This document shows, piece after piece, positions 15,552-24,372 of a DNA stretch of 64,000 bases. A program made the translations under genes and the position numbers. How positions within the stretch are numbered: position 1 is the first letter of the stretch; each line of letters begins with the position of its first letter. Source of the stretch: VFKU01 sp964620045 (lineage in GTDB: Bacteria; Hydrogenedentota; Hydrogenedentia; Hydrogenedentales; GCA-2746185); assembly GCA_964620045.1 (NCBI GenBank), contig CAZUJL010000017.1, positions 1-64,000 of the forward strand. The letters are read 5' to 3'. The notes beneath the pieces are model-generated. The model was not told the DNA's origin, made no database searches, and saw only the letters and a list, made by a program, of their open reading frames with translations.

Positions 15552-17864
15552 ATGCGTGCAGTGATGTTGTTGATGGTGTTCGTTTTGGCCGGGTTCGCGG
15601 CAAACGCGCAGGAATTACGTTCCAGTTTGCAGAAACCGGCGCCGGACACGCCGTTCCTGCAAGAGATTAATCAGACGATTGCCACCGACGCGCCGATTGC
15701 GCAGGTGGCACTGCTCGACGGTGCGCTGTACGCCGTCATCAATGCGCAGGTTCAGAAGTTTAGCGGCGCGGCGTTTGAACCCGTGGCCAATGCCCCCGCC
15801 GACATCGCGCTGCTCGAATCCTTGCAGGGCGCGCTGTGGATCGCGGCGAAAGACGGCGCGTACCGCTTCGACGGCAAAGCCTTTGTGCGCATCGGCGATC
15901 AGGCCATCGTCGACTTCGCCGAGCACCGCGGCGCCGTGCACGCCGCCACGCGCGACACGGTTTTCCGATATGAAAACGGCGCGTTCGTGGACACGAAGCC
16001 CGCCTCCGGATACCAGTCGAACGACACCACTGTGATCATGGAAGACGGTTCGCAGGTCCTCACCGATCCCATCGGCATTGGTCCGCTCCGCGGCATTCAG
16101 TCCTACGACGACACCCTGTATTTGCTGCGCGATCGCGGGATTGCGCTGCTCGACGGCGCAGTGCTGGTTCCCGATCCGATCGACTGGGGCGTGTATCCCT
16201 CGCGCACGATCCGCGACATGCTCTCGCTCGGCAGCCGGGTTTTCCTGGCGACCGATCGCGGCGTGTCGGAACTGCGCGGCATGGCATTGACAACACTGCG
16301 CGGCGCGGACGGTCTGCCGTACGAAGACACAACCTGTCTCGCGCCGGGATTCGAAGGCGATCTGTGGATTGGCACGACCAACGGCGCGATCCGCATGGTG
16401 GATGGAAAATTTCACTACTTCGGCGCAGACCACTGGCTGCCGGGCGACTATGTGCACGACATCGCCGTCGGCGATCGCGTGGTATACATCGCGACCGACA
16501 AGGGCCTCGGCATCATCCGCTACGAGCCGTACACATTGTTAAAGAAGGCCGCGTACTTCCAGCGTAACCTGGAGGAGTGGGGCCACAAACGCCTGGGCTT
16601 CGTGCACCTGTTGTACTGGTCCGGTGGCGCCGACGGCGAATGGATCCGCGAAATCAGCGACAACGACGGCGGCCACACCGCGCACTACCTCGCCGCGATG
16701 TGCTTCAAATACGCCGTGACAAAGGATGAAGATGCGCGACGCGAAGCGGTGAACAGTTTCGAAGCCATGCGCTGGCTGCAGACCATCACCGGCACCGACG
16801 GTTTCTTCGCTCGCTCTGTTCATGCGCAGGGCGTCGACAAAGGCGAACTCTCGCGCCACGGCAGCGGCGGCCTGCCCGCGAAGTGGTACCCGACCGAAGA
16901 CGGCAAGTGGGTGTGGAAAGGCGACACGTCCAGCGACGAAGTGAATAGCCACTTCTACGCGATTTCGATCTTTCACGATCTCGTCGCGAACGAGGAGCAG
17001 AAGAAAGAAGCCGCGGACGACCTCGCGCGGATTTCGCGGCACATCATGGACAACGGCTGGGTGTTGCGCGACATGGACGGCCAGCCGACGCGCTGGGGCC
17101 GGTGGGACCCTGAGTATCTGCAGCGGCCCTATGGCTACGAATCGCGCGGCCTGAACGGCATGGAAGCGCAGATGTACATGACCACGGCGCTCGCGCTCAC
17201 CGGCGATCAGAAATTCCAGCAGGGGCTCGACCAGTTGCTGAAGTGGGGATACCACCGCTACACCGTTCGACAGAAGCTTACGTTCCCGCCGGAGTCCGTC
17301 GTGCCGTGGGACGACGAACTCGCGTTCCGCGCGTATTACCCGCTCATCCGATACGCGACCGATCCGGAACTGCGCTCCATTTATCTGCGCAGCTTCGAGC
17401 GCCACTTCGAAGTCATGCGCATGCAGAAGGTTCCATGGTTCAATTTCATGTACGGCGGACTCACCGGCCACGACTGCGAAATCGAACCGGCGGTCGAGCA
17501 TTTGCGCGAGTGGTCGCTCGACACACGCGCGCACAGCTACAAAAACTCGCAGCGCACCGACCTCGCGCCGGAGAAGGGATACCCGCCCTACGGCCTCGGC
17601 ACGCGCGGAATCTCGCCGCGCAATCTCATCGCGGAGTGGGGAAGCCGCTCGGCGATCGAGTATGACCGCTTCGACGGCGGCCTGCGCGTCACCCCCGCGG
17701 TTGGCTGGCTGGAGGATTACTGGATGGGCCGCTACTACGGCTTCATCCTGCCGCCGGACACGAAAGATCGCGCGCTGACGACCATTCCTGATGCGCCGAT
17801 AAGACAGCTCGGCGCGAAGCCCTACGACGGTCCGCCGCGACCGAAGCTGCCGCCGGTGGACTAA
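15552..17864 (+). CDS. secreted sensor-like beta-propeller fused to a helical-barrel domain
   Basis: The 770-residue protein starts at ATG 15552, with GGAGG at 15537-15541. A signal peptide (MLLMVFVLAGFAANAQE) is followed by about 330 residues of propeller blades of the two-component-regulator (reg_prop) kind, with motifs such as LEGDLWIGTTNGAIR and DRVVYIATDKGLGIIR. From about residue 340 the protein changes to aromatic-rich helical hairpins (HYLAAMCFKYAVTKDED, EAQMYMTTALALTGDQKF) like alpha/alpha-toroid glycosidases or lyases. No histidine kinase follows. The domain pairing suggests a periplasmic glycan-binding or degrading protein, and no activity can be named. Confidence 0.7.
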   Translation: MRAVMLLMVFVLAGFAANAQELRSSLQKPAPDTPFLQEINQTIATDAPIAQVALLDGALYAVINAQVQKFSGAAFEPVANAPADIALLESLQGALWIAAKDGAYRFDGKAFVRIGDQAIVDFAEHRGAVHAATRDTVFRYENGAFVDTKPASGYQSNDTTVIMEDGSQVLTDPIGIGPLRGIQSYDDTLYLLRDRGIALLDGAVLVPDPIDWGVYPSRTIRDMLSLGSRVFLATDRGVSELRGMALTTLRGADGLPYEDTTCLAPGFEGDLWIGTTNGAIRMVDGKFHYFGADHWLPGDYVHDIAVGDRVVYIATDKGLGIIRYEPYTLLKKAAYFQRNLEEWGHKRLGFVHLLYWSGGADGEWIREISDNDGGHTAHYLAAMCFKYAVTKDEDARREAVNSFEAMRWLQTITGTDGFFARSVHAQGVDKGELSRHGSGGLPAKWYPTEDGKWVWKGDTSSDEVNSHFYAISIFHDLVANEEQKKEAADDLARISRHIMDNGWVLRDMDGQPTRWGRWDPEYLQRPYGYESRGLNGMEAQMYMTTALALTGDQKFQQGLDQLLKWGYHRYTVRQKLTFPPESVVPWDDELAFRAYYPLIRYATDPELRSIYLRSFERHFEVMRMQKVPWFNFMYGGLTGHDCEIEPAVEHLREWSLDTRAHSYKNSQRTDLAPEKGYPPYGLGTRGISPRNLIAEWGSRSAIEYDRFDGGLRVTPAVGWLEDYWMGRYYGFILPPDTKDRALTTIPDAPIRQLGAKPYDGPPRPKLPPVD

Positions 17865-18328
17865 GGCTGTTGCGCGGCGCGCAAACTCGCCTGCACAAGT
17901 TGATCGAGACTTTGTAAAAACTGAGACCGCGCTCTCTTGTCCATGGGTGCCGGGCCGCCGGTGATCATGCCGTGCTCGCGCATCTGCGAGAGGAACTCGC
18001 GGTTCGCGAGCGCGCCACCGATCGACGCCTCGGTGAAAATATTGCCCTTCGGTCCGAGCACGCGCGCATGCTTTTCAATGCACCGCGCGGCGAGCGGGAT
18101 GTCGGTGGTCACCACGATGTCGTTCGGCTGCACGCGCTCGACAATCCAATTGTCCGCCTCGTCGAAGCCCTGCCCGACAACGACCAATTCGACCTGTCCT
18201 TCGTCCGGCGTGCGCATCCACGCGTTCGCCACCAAATAGACCTTGAGCTTGTAGCGCGCGGCGACGCGGCATGTCTCGTCCTTCACCGGACAGCCATCCG
18301 CATCGACAAAAATCTCAGGCACGTGCAC
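17861..18328 (-). CDS. YaiI/YqxD (UPF0178, DUF188) family protein
   Basis: The 155-residue protein has the family opening IFVDADGCPVKDE, then VYLVANAWMR, VVGQGFDEADNWIVE, DIVVTTDIPLAARCIEKHARVLGPKG and the C-terminal MDKRARSQFLQSLDQLV. The fold is related to PIN/NYN nucleases, but no function is agreed. GTG 18328 fits the family's usual start, although only a weak purine run precedes it. Its stop interlocks with that of the convergent propeller gene, and it is divergent from the pseudouridine synthase gene with 23 bases between starts. Confidence 0.88.
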   Translation of the reverse strand: MHVPEIFVDADGCPVKDETCRVAARYKLKVYLVANAWMRTPDEGQVELVVVGQGFDEADNWIVERVQPNDIVVTTDIPLAARCIEKHARVLGPKGNIFTEASIGGALANREFLSQMREHGMITGGPAPMDKRARSQFLQSLDQLVQASLRAAQQP

Positions 18329-18351
18329 ATTCTTTGATAAGCTGATTCATC

Positions 18352-19080
18352 ATGAGACCCGACACGAATAAAAAATCCGGCCCGAAACACCATCGCCTGC
18401 CGCCCGGCGTGAATATTCTTTTCGAAGACGACGACATTCTCGTGGTTGAGAAGCCGACGGGTTTGCTCAGCGTCGCCACGGACACCCGCACCACGGGCAC
18501 GCTGTATTCCAAGCTCACGGAGTATGTGCGCAAGGGCAGTTCCGTATCCAGAAACCGGATTTTTATCGTGCACCGGCTCGATCGCGATGCCTCGGGCGTC
18601 ATGGTGTTCGCGAAAACGCCGGCGGCGAAAAATACGTTGCAGGAGCATTGGGACCAGGTTAAAAAGAAATACTTGGTCATTGTTCACGGTCAATTCGACA
18701 AGAAAGCCGGCGTGATAACGTCGTACCTGATGGAGAATAAAGCCCAGGTCGTCTATTCCACCACCGACAAGACGAAAGGGAAGTTGTCGCGCACGGCGTA
18801 CACGGTACTCAATGAAGAGCGCGGCATGAGCCTGCTCGAAATCGATCTGCTCACTGGCCGGAAAAACCAGATTCGCGTGCATCTGTCGGAACATGGCAAC
18901 CCCATCGTGGGCGATGAGAAATACGGCCGGCGAAAAGACTCGCACAAGCAAATGGCGCTGCACGCGTATTCGCTTCAGTTCACGCACCCGGCCACCGGCC
19001 GGCCAATGACGTTCGCGGCGGGAATCCCCGGCCACTTCCGCCGGTTGATGAAGATACCGGTGGAGGGGAAAACGCCATGA
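18352..19080 (+). CDS. RluA-family pseudouridine synthase
   Basis: The 242-residue cytoplasmic enzyme carries the RluA-class catalytic motif HRLDRDASG with nucleophilic Asp77. It also has ILVVEKPTGLLS near the N terminus and GRKNQIRVHLSEHGNPIVGDEKYG in the second half. No S4 RNA-binding domain is present, so it is the short form. It isomerises uridine in ribosomal or transfer RNA, and the exact site cannot be told from sequence. The short divergent gap to the YaiI gene must hold both promoters. Confidence 0.9.
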   Translation: MRPDTNKKSGPKHHRLPPGVNILFEDDDILVVEKPTGLLSVATDTRTTGTLYSKLTEYVRKGSSVSRNRIFIVHRLDRDASGVMVFAKTPAAKNTLQEHWDQVKKKYLVIVHGQFDKKAGVITSYLMENKAQVVYSTTDKTKGKLSRTAYTVLNEERGMSLLEIDLLTGRKNQIRVHLSEHGNPIVGDEKYGRRKDSHKQMALHAYSLQFTHPATGRPMTFAAGIPGHFRRLMKIPVEGKTP

Positions 19081-19156
19081 GCGCGGCCACATACCCGGGA
19101 ATCTTTGATGGGATTTGTTTGCTAGAGTAGAACGCGCGCTGCACTTGGAGCCGATC

Positions 19157-19546
19157 ATGACCCGCCGAAAAAAGCCTGCGGATGCCGAAGAGCGCGCGCG
19201 CATTGTGGCCAATCTCAAGCAAGGACAGGCCGATCGGGCGCAGGGGTATCGCGACCGCGCGCTAAAACTGTTCCCGCAAGTCTGCGGCCGCTGCGGCCGC
19301 GATTTTTCCGGCCCGCGCCTGCGCGAGCTCACGGTCCATCACAAGGACCACAACCACATGAACAACCCACCCGACGGCAGCAACTGGGAACTGCTCTGCG
19401 TCTATTGCCACGACGACGAGCACCAGAAGTCCGCCGCCAGCGGCTACCACACGGCCTCGGTCCGCGACGCACACACGGACCCCCCGCTGGAGAACAAACC
19501 CTTCGAAGGTCTGCGGCTGGAAAAGGACGAAGACGAGCGCGCGTAG
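19157..19546 (+). CDS. YajD-like HNH nuclease
   Basis: The 129-residue protein starts at ATG 19157, six bases after GGAG. A basic helical N terminus precedes a zinc-finger HNH fold: VCGRCGRDFSG supplies two Cys, VHHKDHNHMNN the HH pair, and NWELLCVYCHDDEH the Asn, His and second Cys pair. This arrangement is that of YajD, a conserved bacterial HNH endonuclease of uncertain physiological role. The C-terminal 35 residues are acidic. A TTGCTAGAGT element at 19119-19128 could be an extended -10. Its stop is three bases from the convergent transporter stop. Confidence 0.85.
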   Translation: MTRRKKPADAEERARIVANLKQGQADRAQGYRDRALKLFPQVCGRCGRDFSGPRLRELTVHHKDHNHMNNPPDGSNWELLCVYCHDDEHQKSAASGYHTASVRDAHTDPPLENKPFEGLRLEKDEDERA

Positions 19547-19549
19547 TCG

Positions 19550-20836
19550 CTATGCCGCCGCTTTCGCGTGGCGGTGTTCATGAAGATACCAGTACGCGAT
19601 GGCGACGCTGGTTGTAAGCGCCAAAACAATCGCAAGGAACACGAAGGCATCGGTCCAGCCGCGCTCCTGCGCCAGCGCCCCAATATATCGTCCCGAGACA
19701 ATCCCGCCGATATACCCAGCGGTATCCGCAAGGCCCGCCGCGGTCGAACTGCCGCGTTTGCCGCCAAGGTCCACCGAGATCACGCCCGACAAAAACGTGT
19801 ACGGGCCGAGAATAAAAAAGCCGATCGCGGAGATCAGAACCAGCGGCAGAAAAGCATTCGCGGGTTCGGTCAGGTATGCCAGGCCTAGCAAGGCCGCGAT
19901 GGACGGCACGAGGAATACCACCATCACGAGTCCGCGCCGGCCGGCAAGCAACGAATCACTCAGGTATCCGGACGACATAGAAGACAAACCGCCAAAGAAC
20001 GGAAACAATGCGCTTGCGGCCGCCGCCGCGGCCACCGTCATCCCCGCGCTCTCGGTGAGATAGGTCGGCGTCCAAAAGTTGAACGTCTCGCGCACGAGCG
20101 TGAGCCCGAAATTCATCGTGCACACGAGCCAGAACGACACACTCGTAAAAAACGGCAGCAATAAATCCCACAAGTCGCGCGGGCGAGGAGCGTTTCCGGA
20201 ATCGCCGAAGAGATTGGCCGTGTTCGCCGCCGGTTCTTCCTCGCCCACGTCGGTCGGGCTGGCTTTCAGCAGGAACGTGCTCGCGATCAGAATCAAACTC
20301 AAGACGGCCGCGGCCGAAAAAAACACACCGCGCCAGCCGTAACCAAGTTCGACGACTTGGCCGAGAAACAACCGTGCGATTACGTCGCCAAACAAATAAC
20401 TCAGACACAGGATACCGAGCACGGTGCCCATCATCGGCGCTGGAAACCAGCGCGATGCTGTTTTTACCAGCGCGCCCCAGCCCATCGATTGCATAAATCG
20501 ATTGACGCACCAGACCGCCATGAACGCGGCGAACCCGGCGGAGAAGCCGAACAAAACCGTTGCGCCGATAGACGCGAGCATGCCAAACAGAAACATCCGC
20601 CGGCCGCCGATGAAGTCGCCCAGAATGCCGTTAATCAGCTTGCCGCCGGCATAAAAGAAAATGGAGACAGACGCGATCGTGCCCAGTGCTTTTTTGTCGA
20701 TGCTGCCTTCGAATTCATCCAACAACAGCGGCGCGGCAACGGAAAAGTTCGATCGGCAGAAGTAATACCCCGCATAGCCGACCGTCAGCGTCGCCAGCGT
20801 GGTCCACTGCCACCGCGTAAGATTCAGGGTCTTCAA
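19550..20836 (-). CDS. MFS transporter of the organophosphate:phosphate antiporter (OPA) type
   Basis: The 428-residue protein has twelve predicted membrane helices. The start is TTG 20836 with GGGAGG five bases upstream. The N-terminal signature GYAGYYFCRSNFSVAAP is that of the OPA group (GlpT, UhpT), whose members exchange organic phosphates for phosphate and are known to admit the phosphonate fosfomycin. It is the last gene of the phnW-phnX-pbfA transcript, 64 bases after pbfA. No phnCDE ABC transporter is present. I infer uptake of 2-aminoethylphosphonate or a related aminophosphonate. The family call is strong, the substrate call is inference. Confidence 0.82.
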   Translation of the reverse strand: MKTLNLTRWQWTTLATLTVGYAGYYFCRSNFSVAAPLLLDEFEGSIDKKALGTIASVSIFFYAGGKLINGILGDFIGGRRMFLFGMLASIGATVLFGFSAGFAAFMAVWCVNRFMQSMGWGALVKTASRWFPAPMMGTVLGILCLSYLFGDVIARLFLGQVVELGYGWRGVFFSAAAVLSLILIASTFLLKASPTDVGEEEPAANTANLFGDSGNAPRPRDLWDLLLPFFTSVSFWLVCTMNFGLTLVRETFNFWTPTYLTESAGMTVAAAAAASALFPFFGGLSSMSSGYLSDSLLAGRRGLVMVVFLVPSIAALLGLAYLTEPANAFLPLVLISAIGFFILGPYTFLSGVISVDLGGKRGSSTAAGLADTAGYIGGIVSGRYIGALAQERGWTDAFVFLAIVLALTTSVAIAYWYLHEHRHAKAAA

Positions 20837-20875
20837 AGCCGCCTCCCGCAGAAAGAGACGCGCATCCTATCAGAA

Positions 20876-20917
20876 TCCTCACCCCGCTCCGCCGGGATTG
20901 TTAGAGAGAGGTGAGGA
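20876..20917 (-). promoter_or_regulatory. hairpin between pbfA and the OPA transporter gene
   Basis: Perfect 8-base arms TCCTCACC (20876-20883) and GGTGAGGA (20910-20917) flank 26 bases. One arm lies inside the last codons of pbfA and the other in the spacer. There is no T tract, so it is more likely an RNA-processing or attenuation structure than a simple terminator. It could lower transporter expression relative to the enzymes. Confidence 0.35.
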
Positions 20918-22235
20918 GCGAGCGAAACGATTGATCCAAAATTGAAGTTGCCCGCAAAAGGTCTTCTTCTCGAATCGTCAGCGGCGGGGCGAGCGTGAGC
21001 ACGGTGCCCGAAGAAATTTTGAAGCTGAGTCCGTGTTTCAGGCAGGCATAGAGCGCCGCTTCGGCGATCTCGGCCGCGGGCTGCTTGGATTGAGGTTCGT
21101 CGCGCAATTCGACGCCGAACAACATGCCGCACTGGCGCACTTCGCGGATAAATGCGTACCGGGATTGCAACGTGCGCAATTGCTCGGCAAACAAGACGCC
21201 CAATGTGTTTGCGCGCTCAAGCAGGTTTTCGTCCGCGATCACCTCCAGCGTCGCCAGTGCGGCCGCCGCTCCGATCGGACTTTTCTCGTGCGTGAAGTGG
21301 CCGATGGAGCTGGCCGCCGCGACGTTGAGCGCGCCACGGGCAACGAGGGCCGCCATCGGGACGATCCCGCCGCCCAGTCCCTTGCCGAGGCACACCATAT
21401 CGGGCGCAATACCCGCGTATTCGCACGCGAACATTTGCCCGGTGCGACCAAGCCCAATCGGAATTTCGTCGAAAATCAGTAAGGCGCCGTGGCGATCGCA
21501 CAGTTCGCGCACGCCTTGCCAGTAGCTCGCGGGTGGTTGCACGACCTTTGTGCAGCGGACAGGTTCAGCGATGAACGCAGCGATGTCGCCTTCGCGCTCC
21601 ATAATCGCCGCGATCTGATCGAGTGACGTTTCCGCCGATGCTTCATCGGCCCCGGGCGGCGGCACGTGAAAGGCGCCGGGCAACAGCGGGCCCACGCCTT
21701 CGCGAAACATATCTTCCCCGCCGATGCTGATCGCGTCGAGCGTAGCCCCGTGAAACGCGCCCCACCAACTGATTGTTTTGTGCCGCTTCGTCGCAATCCG
21801 CGCGAGTTTGAGCGCCATGCTGATCGCCGCCGCGCCGCCGGGCGCAAAGAGCACGCGCGCATCCGTCATCGGGGCGAGCCGGCTAAGCCGACGCGCCAGC
21901 TCAACGGCCACGCGATTCGTATAGCGTCGAGGGCTGAATGACAGCGTCGCAAGCTGATCGCGAACGGCCTGCACCACCTTCGGGTGCCCATAGCCCACGT
22001 GATGCGCGCTGTTGCCGTGAAAGTCGAGAATCGCGCGCCCTTCGAGATCGATCAATTCGGAACCCGAGCAGGACTCCAGTGCATTCAAGCACGGCGTCGA
22101 CAGCGCCTGATGCAAAAAGTACTGCGCGTCTTCGTCAAGCAATTCGCGCGTTTTCGCGCTTAGGTGTTCTTGCTGCCACTGCGCGCGGCGCGCACTAAAA
22201 TTGATGTCGCCTTCCGTGCGGTCGACGCCGCTCAC
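20901..22235 (-). CDS. pbfA: PbfA-type PLP enzyme, (R)-1-hydroxy-2-aminoethylphosphonate ammonia-lyase
   Basis: The 444-residue class III aminotransferase-fold protein starts at GTG 22235, overlapping the phnX stop as GTGA. PLP-binding motifs are intact: Asp256 in LLIFDEIPIGLGRTG and Lys285 in CLGKGLGGG. Stretches such as YFLHQALSTPCLNAL, LDFHGNSAHHVGYGHP, FSPRRYTN and LDAISIGGEDMFREG are those I associate with PbfA, the lyase found in phnW-containing clusters. PbfA removes ammonia from 1-hydroxy-2-aminoethylphosphonate to give phosphonoacetaldehyde, the PhnX substrate. Position between phnX and a transporter supports this over a generic aminotransferase. Confidence 0.85.
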   Translation of the reverse strand: MSGVDRTEGDINFSARRAQWQQEHLSAKTRELLDEDAQYFLHQALSTPCLNALESCSGSELIDLEGRAILDFHGNSAHHVGYGHPKVVQAVRDQLATLSFSPRRYTNRVAVELARRLSRLAPMTDARVLFAPGGAAAISMALKLARIATKRHKTISWWGAFHGATLDAISIGGEDMFREGVGPLLPGAFHVPPPGADEASAETSLDQIAAIMEREGDIAAFIAEPVRCTKVVQPPASYWQGVRELCDRHGALLIFDEIPIGLGRTGQMFACEYAGIAPDMVCLGKGLGGGIVPMAALVARGALNVAAASSIGHFTHEKSPIGAAAALATLEVIADENLLERANTLGVLFAEQLRTLQSRYAFIREVRQCGMLFGVELRDEPQSKQPAAEIAEAALYACLKHGLSFKISSGTVLTLAPPLTIREEDLLRATSILDQSFRSLLTSL

Positions 22236-23041
22236 GGCCGTTCGCCGCGCGCGATGCGGGCTTCGATGTCGGCAAAACACGCGAGACCGTCGGCGAACGA
22301 ATCGACGACATAGTGCGCGCCGGCCGCCCGCATCGCCTCTCCGGCGTTGTCCAGCCAGTCCTTCATTTCGTCGGCGGGCAACGCATTGGCTTCAGCTTCG
22401 GGGAGGCCCAGCATGTTGCCCGAACGTGTCACCCCGATGGACCACACGCCGGCGTTTTTGCCGGACTCAATATCGGGCAATGTGTCGCCAAAATTCACCA
22501 CGGCCGCCGGCGGAAACACACCCAACGACTCCATGCTCCGGTAGATCATCCACGGCGCGGGCCGCCCCGCGGGCACGTCTTCCGCGCACCACGCGGCATC
22601 CGGCACAAATCCCTGCGGCGCGGTGGATTTCAATACGACGGACATCATTTCGCGGTTGTAGCCCGTCGTCGCGGCGATCTTGATGCCGCGTTTGCGCAGA
22701 TCCGCGAGCGCCGGCAGCACGCCGGGGATCACGTTGCCGAAATTCGGCAAGATTTTGACTTGCAGCGGAATGAACTCGGCGTACATCGCGTCGATTTTTT
22801 TCTCGTCGGGCGCTGACCCGTGTTTGGCGAGCCATGCCTTCGCGATCCGCGGCACGCGAGTGAGTTCGACAATGTGATCGCGCTTCTGCAGGCCCATCGG
22901 CCCGCGCGCTTCCGTTTGCGTGATATCGACGCCGTGACGGCGAAACAGCTCCACAAACGCACCCGCGGGTGCGCAGCTTCCGTAATCCACCGTCGTGCCG
23001 GCAAGATCCGCGACGACCAACTTAATCGCTGATGCACTCAT
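22232..23041 (-). CDS. phnX: phosphonoacetaldehyde hydrolase (phosphonatase)
   Basis: The 269-residue HAD-superfamily enzyme has the nucleophile Asp12 in ADLAGTTVDYG, where family members usually have Phe rather than Ala before the Asp. The Schiff-base lysine Lys53 in GPMGLQKRDHI matches the position known from the Bacillus cereus enzyme. IAATTGYNREMM and VVNFGDTLPDIESGKNAG supply the other HAD motifs. It cleaves the carbon-phosphorus bond of phosphonoacetaldehyde to acetaldehyde and phosphate. The gene follows phnW after two bases and overlaps pbfA by four, so all three are one translational unit. Confidence 0.95.
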   Translation of the reverse strand: MSASAIKLVVADLAGTTVDYGSCAPAGAFVELFRRHGVDITQTEARGPMGLQKRDHIVELTRVPRIAKAWLAKHGSAPDEKKIDAMYAEFIPLQVKILPNFGNVIPGVLPALADLRKRGIKIAATTGYNREMMSVVLKSTAPQGFVPDAAWCAEDVPAGRPAPWMIYRSMESLGVFPPAAVVNFGDTLPDIESGKNAGVWSIGVTRSGNMLGLPEAEANALPADEMKDWLDNAGEAMRAAGAHYVVDSFADGLACFADIEARIARGERP

Positions 23042-23043
23042 GA

Positions 23044-24180
23044 TTAACTCCGCAATGCCGGCGCAAGTGACACATTCATCGAATCAAGTACCGCACGCAC
23101 GGCTTTGACCAGGTTCTGCATATCCTCGGGATATAAACGCCCAATCGAACCCATTCGGAAACAATCGGCATTGCCGACCTTGCCCGGATAAATCACAAAA
23201 CCACGATCGCTCAACCTGCGATAGAACGTCTCAAAGTGAAAGTTGGCGTGGTCCGGATAGTAAAACGAAGTGATGATGTAGCTTTGATTCGCGGGCGCGA
23301 GATACGGCCGGAATCCAAGCCCCGTCATGCCGCTGAGCAGCGCAGCATGATTGTCCGCATATCGTTTGCCGCGACCGGCTACGCCGCCTTCGGCGTCAAG
23401 CTCGTTCAGCGCCTGATGGAACGCGAGGATCGCGTGCGTCGGGGGCGTGAATCGAAATTGCCCGTTCGCTTCGAGGCCTTTGTGTTGCGCCAACAAATCC
23501 ATAGAAACACTGCGCGCCCACCCCTCCGTCGCTTCAAGCGACGATAGCCGCGCAATCGCAAACGCGAAACCCGGCACGCCCTCGATGCACTTGTTCGACG
23601 AGGACACGAGGTAGTCGATATTTGCCCGCCCGAGGTTCAGGGGAATCGCCCCGAAACTGCTCATCGCATCCACAAAAAACTTCTTACCCGCCGCGCGCAC
23701 GACGCCGCCGATCGCTTCGACCGGATTCAACACACCCGAGGTCGTTTCGCAGTGGCACATCGCCACATGTGTAATCGCCGGATCCGCCGCGAGCGCAGCC
23801 TGCACGCGCGCAGGCTCGACCGGCTCGTGCTCGCCAAATTCCAGCGCCTTCATGTCGATGCGGAGCGTCTTTCCGATTTGCACAAGCCGTCGCCCATAAG
23901 CGCCGTTCACGGCGACAAGCACCTTCCCATCCGGCGGTACCGTGGACGCCAGCACCGCTTCCAGGCTGAATGTGCCGCTGCCCTGCATCAGCACCGCGGT
24001 GTACTCCGGCGCAGCCACTTCACCCAGCGCCAGCAGTCGCCGCCGCACGCCGCGCACGATCTCGATGAATGCGTCGTCGCGGGAACCGAGATCGTGTTGC
24101 ATCGCGGCCTTTACCGTCGCGCTCGTCGTCAGTGGGCCAGGGGTAAACAACAATTTGTCTTGGTTGCGCGACATAGTCAT
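23044..24180 (-). CDS. phnW: 2-aminoethylphosphonate:pyruvate transaminase
   Basis: The 378-residue fold-type I PLP enzyme starts at ATG 24180, nine bases after GGAG. Family motifs are LLFTPGPLTTSATVKAAM, DLGSRDDAFIEIV, VLMQGSGTFSLEAV, CHCETTSGVLNP and the PLP lysine Lys197 in SSSNKCIEGVPGFAFAI. It transfers the amino group of 2-aminoethylphosphonate to pyruvate, giving phosphonoacetaldehyde and alanine, the first step before PhnX. It is the first gene of the four-gene phn operon. The upstream gap to tRNA-Glu (24181-24246) should hold the promoter. No adjacent regulator gene is seen. Confidence 0.95.
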   Translation of the reverse strand: MTMSRNQDKLLFTPGPLTTSATVKAAMQHDLGSRDDAFIEIVRGVRRRLLALGEVAAPEYTAVLMQGSGTFSLEAVLASTVPPDGKVLVAVNGAYGRRLVQIGKTLRIDMKALEFGEHEPVEPARVQAALAADPAITHVAMCHCETTSGVLNPVEAIGGVVRAAGKKFFVDAMSSFGAIPLNLGRANIDYLVSSSNKCIEGVPGFAFAIARLSSLEATEGWARSVSMDLLAQHKGLEANGQFRFTPPTHAILAFHQALNELDAEGGVAGRGKRYADNHAALLSGMTGLGFRPYLAPANQSYIITSFYYPDHANFHFETFYRRLSDRGFVIYPGKVGNADCFRMGSIGRLYPEDMQNLVKAVRAVLDSMNVSLAPALRS

Positions 24181-24246
24181 GCCAGGGAGCTCCGAATAAC
24201 GAAGAGATGATTATAGCGGGGCGTTGAGGAGTGAAAACGACTTAGG

Positions 24247-24321
24247 TGGTAGCCCGTAGGGGATTCGAACCCCTGTGACAAGACTGAGAATCTCGCATCC
24301 TAACCCCTAGATGAACGGGCC
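24247..24321 (-). tRNA. tRNA-Glu (anticodon CUC)
   Basis: The minus strand folds as a complete 75-nt tRNA including encoded CCA. The acceptor GGCCCGT pairs with ACGGGCT (G1-U72 wobble), the D arm contains AGGGGTTAGGA, and the anticodon stem CGAGA/TCTTG encloses loop TTCTCAG with anticodon CTC. The T arm AGGGG-TTCGAAT-CCCCT is canonical. It reads GAG, the preferred Glu codon in a GC-rich genome. Confidence 0.93.
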
Positions 24322-24372
24322 ACTAAGGTCGTGCACGCGCTTGGGAGCGCGGAGTGCGCTGGCTGAAAAAAA

